64,000 nucleotides of DNA. Source: an uncultured Candidatus Melainabacteria bacterium (lineage in GTDB: Bacteria; Cyanobacteriota; Vampirovibrionia; Gastranaerophilales; Gastranaerophilaceae). Under the pieces are notes generated by a model. That model saw only the letters and a program-made list of their open reading frames with translations. It was not told the DNA's origin and ran no database searches. Positions within the stretch are counted from its first letter, which is position 1, and every line of letters begins with the position of its first letter. Below, piece after piece: positions 59,756 to 64,000 of the stretch. A program made the position numbers and the translations under genes. The stretch spans positions 1 through 64,000 of the forward strand of contig CAKUZD010000002.1 in the NCBI GenBank assembly GCA_934718275.1. The letters run 5' to 3'.

Positions 59756-61669
59756 ATGGTTGCAATTAAAAGTATTGGGAAAATAGTATCTTTTATGGCA
59801 AAAGCAGAAGAAACAACATTAGCACAAGGTGATAAAGCTATGTTTGATTTTTTCAAAAAAATGACAAGCGGTTATACTCCAAAACGAGGAAAGGATTTAC
59901 CAAGAATTTGTTTTGAGGGTAGTAACTATGAAGAATTACCTTCTTTTGTTAGAAACCTAGTAGATGGTTTAAACCTAAAACGTCCTAACGTTACCGTTAG
60001 AGGTCGTTCAATGCAAAAAGGTCAAGGTATTTTAGGTTTTCAAATTTGTGATGGCAACAAAGTTGTAGGAACGACATCTTATGGTTTAGATTTAACTAGG
60101 GGCGAACCAATACAACAATTAAGAGTAAGTCTTGGTAATGGTACAGAAAAAGCAATAAGTTTTAATTCAATACTAAATACAAACTTAAAAGGAAAATCAG
60201 CTCTAAAAGGTGATACATTTGTAAATCGAAAACTTGCAAAGTCAATGGGATTGTCTGATGAAATCATTGAAGGAGTTCCATCATTTAAAAATGTTTCTGC
60301 TGTCGAAATATCAGAGCAGTCTCAATACCTCAAAAAATTAATGCAAAATAAAGGAAATATTATTCATTCTATTGATGAATGTATACCTGAATTGGCGCAA
60401 ATTGCAAAGAAAACAGGAAAGGTTACACAACAGTCAGCAACAGAAGCCGTAGAAACAATTTTATCGAAAATGGGTTATAATCCAAAAGATATAAAATTAA
60501 CATTTTTAGAAAAACGAGCACAAGAAGCTGGTTCATTTTGCCAAAGCACTGGTGGGCTTTCTCTAAATCTCAACCAGTTAAAAAATCATCAAGATTTGGC
60601 AGATGTTATTGGTCATGAATTAACTCATATGGAAGATTTTATACTTTTCTATAAACATAAAGGAGCAGATAATTTTAGAAAAATAATTGGAGAAAATTTT
60701 GACAAAGCTTGGTATGATAAAATGTCTAAATATGTAGACACAAATAAGCGTTCTAGCTCCAAATTTAGTGCAATCGAAAAAGAATTGAAAAATAGAGCAA
60801 AAAGTGAACAGGCTAATATTAGTGGTTCATATAATAGAGTAAAAGCAAATTTTGAATACATAAATTCAGGTCTTGAAAAAAATGCAAGACATACGGAATT
60901 AGAGTTCAAAGGAGAGTTAAAAAACTCAGGAATTTATAGAAAAACATCTACTAGTAACCACTATGGAAAAGCACCAGGAAGTTATCCTGAAGATTATTCT
61001 TTTATGTTTAAGCGAATTGATAAAGCACTAAACAAATATGGTACAAATAAAACTCAAAAATTCAATGAACTATATGAACAAACTCTATATACAATAGATA
61101 ACGAGCTTCCAGCTCTTTTTAAACAATTAGAAGGACTTCCTGCTGGTAAAGCTCGTAATGGAATTCAAGATAAAATAAATGAAATAATAAAAAATAAACA
61201 TAGAGATTTTGAACATTTAGAATTAAAGGTAATGCAAGGGATTCAGACAAAACTTGGTTTAGAAGCAATCCCAGAATCTCAAGAGTTAACCCTTAAAGCT
61301 ATGCAAAGAATGAATCCTGAAATAGCAGAAATTCAAAAAGCTTTGTTTGAAGGACGACCAACTGTAGAATTTAAAGAACTTGCAAAAAAACAAGAAAAAC
61401 TTATTTCCCAGTTCTATGGTAACCGAGAAGAATTTGGAATTAAAGTTGCAGAAGAAACTAAAAAAATTCAAAGAGAAATTTTAGAAAAAGACTTAAAACC
61501 TCAGTTTGAAAAGACGGATAAATTATTTTCAGATTTAATTGATGCCAAAGAAAAGCTTTTAACAGCTTGGGATGATTTAATTGGTTATGCTAAAAAATAT
61601 GGAACGAAAGAAGGTTTTGAACATTTATCTAATCCAAATCTTGGTTTATTGAAGTTTGAAAATGCCTAG
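59756..61669 (+). CDS. large orphan protein with HExxH zincin motif
   Basis: A 637-residue protein without signal peptide. Residues 75-150 form a beta-rich segment. A zincin-like site VIGHELTHMEDFILF is at about residues 284-298 (HELTH), preceded by GGLSLNLNQLKNH as in many zinc peptidases. The C-terminal 300 residues are mostly long charged helices (coiled coil likely). I do not recognise the family. It may be an intracellular peptidase or an effector. AAGGGGAATTT precedes the ATG. A TATGC repeat lies upstream; no partner gene. Confidence 0.6.
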   Translation: MVAIKSIGKIVSFMAKAEETTLAQGDKAMFDFFKKMTSGYTPKRGKDLPRICFEGSNYEELPSFVRNLVDGLNLKRPNVTVRGRSMQKGQGILGFQICDGNKVVGTTSYGLDLTRGEPIQQLRVSLGNGTEKAISFNSILNTNLKGKSALKGDTFVNRKLAKSMGLSDEIIEGVPSFKNVSAVEISEQSQYLKKLMQNKGNIIHSIDECIPELAQIAKKTGKVTQQSATEAVETILSKMGYNPKDIKLTFLEKRAQEAGSFCQSTGGLSLNLNQLKNHQDLADVIGHELTHMEDFILFYKHKGADNFRKIIGENFDKAWYDKMSKYVDTNKRSSSKFSAIEKELKNRAKSEQANISGSYNRVKANFEYINSGLEKNARHTELEFKGELKNSGIYRKTSTSNHYGKAPGSYPEDYSFMFKRIDKALNKYGTNKTQKFNELYEQTLYTIDNELPALFKQLEGLPAGKARNGIQDKINEIIKNKHRDFEHLELKVMQGIQTKLGLEAIPESQELTLKAMQRMNPEIAEIQKALFEGRPTVEFKELAKKQEKLISQFYGNREEFGIKVAEETKKIQREILEKDLKPQFEKTDKLFSDLIDAKEKLLTAWDDLIGYAKKYGTKEGFEHLSNPNLGLLKFENA

Positions 61670-62020
61670 TTTTAACATCTATAAAAATTAATCAGTTCTA
61701 CAATGCCACAATAGTGGAATGAACAATAACTTGTTAGTGAAATAAACAACAAAAACAGTCATTGTTTAAGCACCTAAGTTTTTTTTTGATGACCTCTCCG
61801 TACTCTGTTCATATGATGCGAGTTTGACTGTTTTTATTATTGAACTTATTAGTTATTAGTGAATGAAGCGTGTGGATGGTTTTGTGGAACTTTTTTTCAC
61901 AAAAAGTTTCCGCTGTCAGCGAAGGACAACTCATTATAAAGAAATAAGATGTTTATTACATAATCTATTGCAACTTGTTATTAATAGTATAATAATAATG
62001 TGTGAAAGAAGATTTTTAAC
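61670..62020. other. 351-base gene-free region
   Basis: No gene supported. AAAAACAGTCA (61751-61761) and TGACTGTTTTT (61825-61835) form a wide inverted repeat ending in T-rich sequence, a possible terminator for the 637-residue gene. A hairpin TTTTGTG/CACAAAA lies at 61880-61904. The end of the gap carries a GAAAGAAG site for the DUF4186 gene. Confidence 0.5.
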
Positions 62021-62365
62021 GTGGATATATTTGACAGACTTGCAAAATCAGATTTTAGAAGTAAGTTCAAGCTTAAGCAAAAAGATTTGGATTATATAAA
62101 TCAAAAAGGGCTTGAAATAATTGAACGCCATGCACACGACTTTATTTCAAAACGTCTTGCCCCGGCAAATATTCCAAATGATGGAAAACAAACTCCTATG
62201 AAAGAACATCCGGTTTTTATTGCACAATACGCAACAGCTTGTTGTTGTAGAGGTTGTCTTGAAAAATGGCATAAAATTCCAAAAAGTATAGAACTGACAA
62301 AATCTCAACAGGATTATGTCGTTAATATAATAATGGAATGGATTAATAGGCAAATGAATAAATAA
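62021..62365 (+). CDS. DUF4186 protein
   Basis: A 114-residue member of the DUF4186 family: LAKSDFRSKFKLKQKDLDYI, RHAHDFISKRLAPANIPNDG, KQTPMKEHPVFIAQYATACC, CRGCLEKWH. The cluster CCCRGCLEKWH with its cysteines and histidines suggests metal binding. Function unknown. The start is a GTG (GTGGATATATTTG) with GAAAGAAG upstream; no ATG fits the family start. Confidence 0.88.
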   Translation: MDIFDRLAKSDFRSKFKLKQKDLDYINQKGLEIIERHAHDFISKRLAPANIPNDGKQTPMKEHPVFIAQYATACCCRGCLEKWHKIPKSIELTKSQQDYVVNIIMEWINRQMNK

Positions 62366-62526
62366 TTGTTTTAATTTTTTGCAATTGAAACTTTTGGGTT
62401 TGCGGATTTTGAAAACTGTATAATTTTAACATGCTTTTCTCTTAACAAGTTAAGCTATTTTGAAAATTTGGTGTGTTGTGAGCCTCTATAAAAAATTGGG
62501 AAAATTAGTGCAGGTCGGAATATTTT

Positions 62527-63219
62527 TTAAAATCTTATCGGGTAATCGCTTGGAATTTCCCAACCATTATCTTTTATTAGCTTAAAACAAGTTCCGCCAT
62601 GTTCCCTCGTTGATTTGCAAGCTTCTATTAATGATGCCCTATTTAAATCGTTATAATAATCTACGTCAAATGCACATTTTCTGTCGGGCATAAGAAACAT
62701 CGCAAAATAATCTCGCCCCGAAACCATATTCTTATGTGTTGCGCCGGATGTAAAATCTGAGATGTTAAGGCGTGGCTTTACATACATTACTATCCATAAA
62801 TAACTTCCGGGAATTGCTTCAATTCGTAATGCTGTACCATCTTTAAGGAACAACATATAACCCCCGTTACCTGATATTGAAGTTGTGGGAGTTGATAGTT
62901 TTTTAGCGGTAACTATGTTTGGAATATATTCATCCATATAATTTTTCCACCAAATTTCCATGAAATCGGCATCTCTGTGATTGTTTTCATCTCCATAGTC
63001 CCAAGTTGTACAGGATCCGTTTTTCTCCTCTGAAAGAGCAATTGCTTGATTTAAGATAGAATAAACTTTTTTTAAGCGTGTTATAACAACTTTTTCCCTG
63101 TAATTCGTAAGAATGTTTGGTATAGTTAAGGCAGCTACAACACCTATTATGCCTATAGTTATTAGAATTTCTGCAAGTGTAAATGCTAAATTGTTAAAAC
63201 TATTTTTTTTACTATCCAT
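62527..63219 (-). CDS. prepilin-like secreted protein 2
   Basis: A 230-residue pseudopilin. Class III signal: basic leader then AFTLAEILITIGIIGVVAAL with the conserved Glu5, a helical stalk (NYREKVVITRLKKVYSILNQ), and a globular domain with cysteines (GSCTTW, RKCAFD, EACKST, GGTCFK). It is a paralogue of the protein encoded at 19532-20290, with the same stalk layout but a different head. AGGAATAATTAGGA precedes the ATG. Confidence 0.85.
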   Translation of the reverse strand: MDSKKNSFNNLAFTLAEILITIGIIGVVAALTIPNILTNYREKVVITRLKKVYSILNQAIALSEEKNGSCTTWDYGDENNHRDADFMEIWWKNYMDEYIPNIVTAKKLSTPTTSISGNGGYMLFLKDGTALRIEAIPGSYLWIVMYVKPRLNISDFTSGATHKNMVSGRDYFAMFLMPDRKCAFDVDYYNDLNRASLIEACKSTREHGGTCFKLIKDNGWEIPSDYPIRF

Positions 63220-63321
63220 TCCTAATTATTCCTATTACATAACAAACAATACTGAATATATTCGGTATTATACATAATATATCATATATAATAACAAAAA
63301 TCAATATAATAGAATATATTT

Positions 63322-63537
63322 ATGGATATGACAATTTATTTTGAGGAGCTTGCTCGAAATATGAGAATAGAAAGAGCAAGATTAAATATTTCACAACTTA
63401 GACTTGCAGAAATGGCAGATGTTTCTTTAGATACGATTAATATGATTGAGCGTGGTGTTGGTAATCCGAAATTTTGTACGGTTATATCTATTGCAAAGGC
63501 GTTAAATGTTGATTTAAATGCACTTGTTAAATTATAA
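63322..63537 (+). CDS. small XRE-family HTH regulator
   Basis: A 71-residue protein that is nearly all HTH: ELARNMRIERARLNISQLRL, AEMADVSLDTINMIERGVGN and VISIAKALNVDLNALVKL. Single-domain repressor or antitoxin type. TATATT lies just upstream, with no ribosome-binding site. Divergent from the prepilin-like gene, which it might regulate. Confidence 0.82.
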   Translation: MDMTIYFEELARNMRIERARLNISQLRLAEMADVSLDTINMIERGVGNPKFCTVISIAKALNVDLNALVKL

Positions 63538-63562
63538 GAAGAATTTTTTTATATTATTTATT

Positions 63563-64000
63563 TTATACAAATTTAGCGGTTTTAGATGTTTTACAACTTT
63601 TTATATCTTTTGGAGTCCCTGTAAAAACGATTTCTCCACCTGCTTCGCCGCCTTCCGGTCCCATATCTATTATATAATCTGCATTTCTGATTACGTCCAA
63701 ATCATGTTCGATTACAATGACTGTAGCTCCATTATCTATAAGTGTTTGAAAAACATTTAAAAGAGTTTGAACATCAAGCGGATGAAGTCCGATTGTGGGT
63801 TCATCAAATACAAATACCGAATCTGATTGAGTTTTTCGCATTTCACTTGCCAATTTCAAGCGTTGCGCTTCTCCTCCGGATAAACTTGGGGTAGCTTCTC
63901 CCAGAGTTAAGTATCCCAGACCTAAATCTTGTAAAACATTTAACCTTTGAGAAATAAGTTTTAAATCTTTACAAGCATTCAATGCTGTAGTTACATCCAT
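63563..64000 (-). CDS. uvrA: UvrA-family ABC ATPase, C-terminal part
   Basis: The last 145 residues of a longer gene that continues beyond the window. ABC signature PSLSGGEAQRLKLASEM, Walker B VFVFDEPTIGLHPLD, the His switch IVIEHDLDVI, and the UvrA ending DMGPEGGEAGGEIVFTGTP. DEPTIGLHPLDVQTLL is typical of both UvrA and shorter UvrA-like paralogues, so which of them it is cannot be told from this piece. Damage recognition in excision repair if UvrA proper. Confidence 0.85.
   Translation of the reverse strand: MDVTTALNACKDLKLISQRLNVLQDLGLGYLTLGEATPSLSGGEAQRLKLASEMRKTQSDSVFVFDEPTIGLHPLDVQTLLNVFQTLIDNGATVIVIEHDLDVIRNADYIIDMGPEGGEAGGEIVFTGTPKDIKSCKTSKTAKFV

Noticed and set aside
61863..62099. 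78-codon ORF overlapping the DUF4186 start
   Set aside because: Overlaps the well-recognised DUF4186 frame, no ribosome site, no protein-like pattern.

Overview
The window is a 64 kb, strongly AT-rich, densely coding bacterial chromosome segment. Several things point to a non-photosynthetic relative of Cyanobacteria of the gut Melainabacteria type (Gastranaerophilales): a recognisable LdpA iron-sulfur protein, a dnaG-rpoD pair, prepilin-like proteins whose N-termini read FTLAEVLITLGIIGVVAA, and no photosynthesis genes. The taxonomic call is inference; no rRNA gene is present. No insertion sequence, complete prophage, integrase or CRISPR array was seen.

Layout. 0-3.5 kb: a Cys-cluster protein, a class A penicillin-binding protein and RNase HIII. 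3.6-7.4 kb: a tightly packed operon with a MotA/ZorA-like and a MotB/ZorB-like stator pair, a DUF711 protein and two tandem small paralogues of unknown family. 7.4-13.7 kb: iron alcohol dehydrogenase, a TPR protein, a U32 peptidase-family protein and triosephosphate isomerase. 13.8-23.3 kb: the fatty-acid region (YceD, rpmF, plsX, fabH, fabD, fabG, acpP, fabF), interrupted by an orphan gene, a small HTH gene and a prepilin-like gene. 23.3-28.1 kb: Fe-S nitroreductase, a sensor-less histidine kinase with a REC-GGDEF-REC partner, a membrane-anchored small heat-shock protein and a small response regulator. 28.2-41.3 kb: clpB, an aldolase-like enzyme, ribE-ribBA, GNAT, rseP, speE, glyoxalase I, ldpA, a serine hydrolase and a HIT protein. 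41.4-53.4 kb: membrane/TPR genes, the rpsF-ssb-rpsR cluster, dapF, HEAT and SLOG proteins, pcrA and dnaG-rpoD. 53.5-56.0 kb: metallophosphoesterase, a secreted protein, Mini-III and a repeat protein. 56.1-62.4 kb: an accessory region starting at a tRNA-Ala gene, with duplicated copies of its 3' tail/terminator, orphan genes, a pentanucleotide repeat and a zincin-like 637-residue protein. 62.4-64 kb: DUF4186, a second prepilin-like gene, an HTH regulator and the 3' part of a uvrA-family gene.

Two themes stand out. First, at least ten genes (including dnaG, ribE and the two-component genes) have a -10 element, often preceded by TGC or TGT, ending only 6-7 bases before the ATG and lack a Shine-Dalgarno sequence, so they look like leaderless transcripts; most other genes have ordinary GGAG-type sites. 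Second, the region downstream of tRNA-Ala looks like two cassettes, each closed by a copy of an 81-bp repeat that shares the CCA end and terminator of the tRNA gene. Many gene starts given here were moved from the longest possible ORF to a start supported by a ribosome-binding site or promoter.
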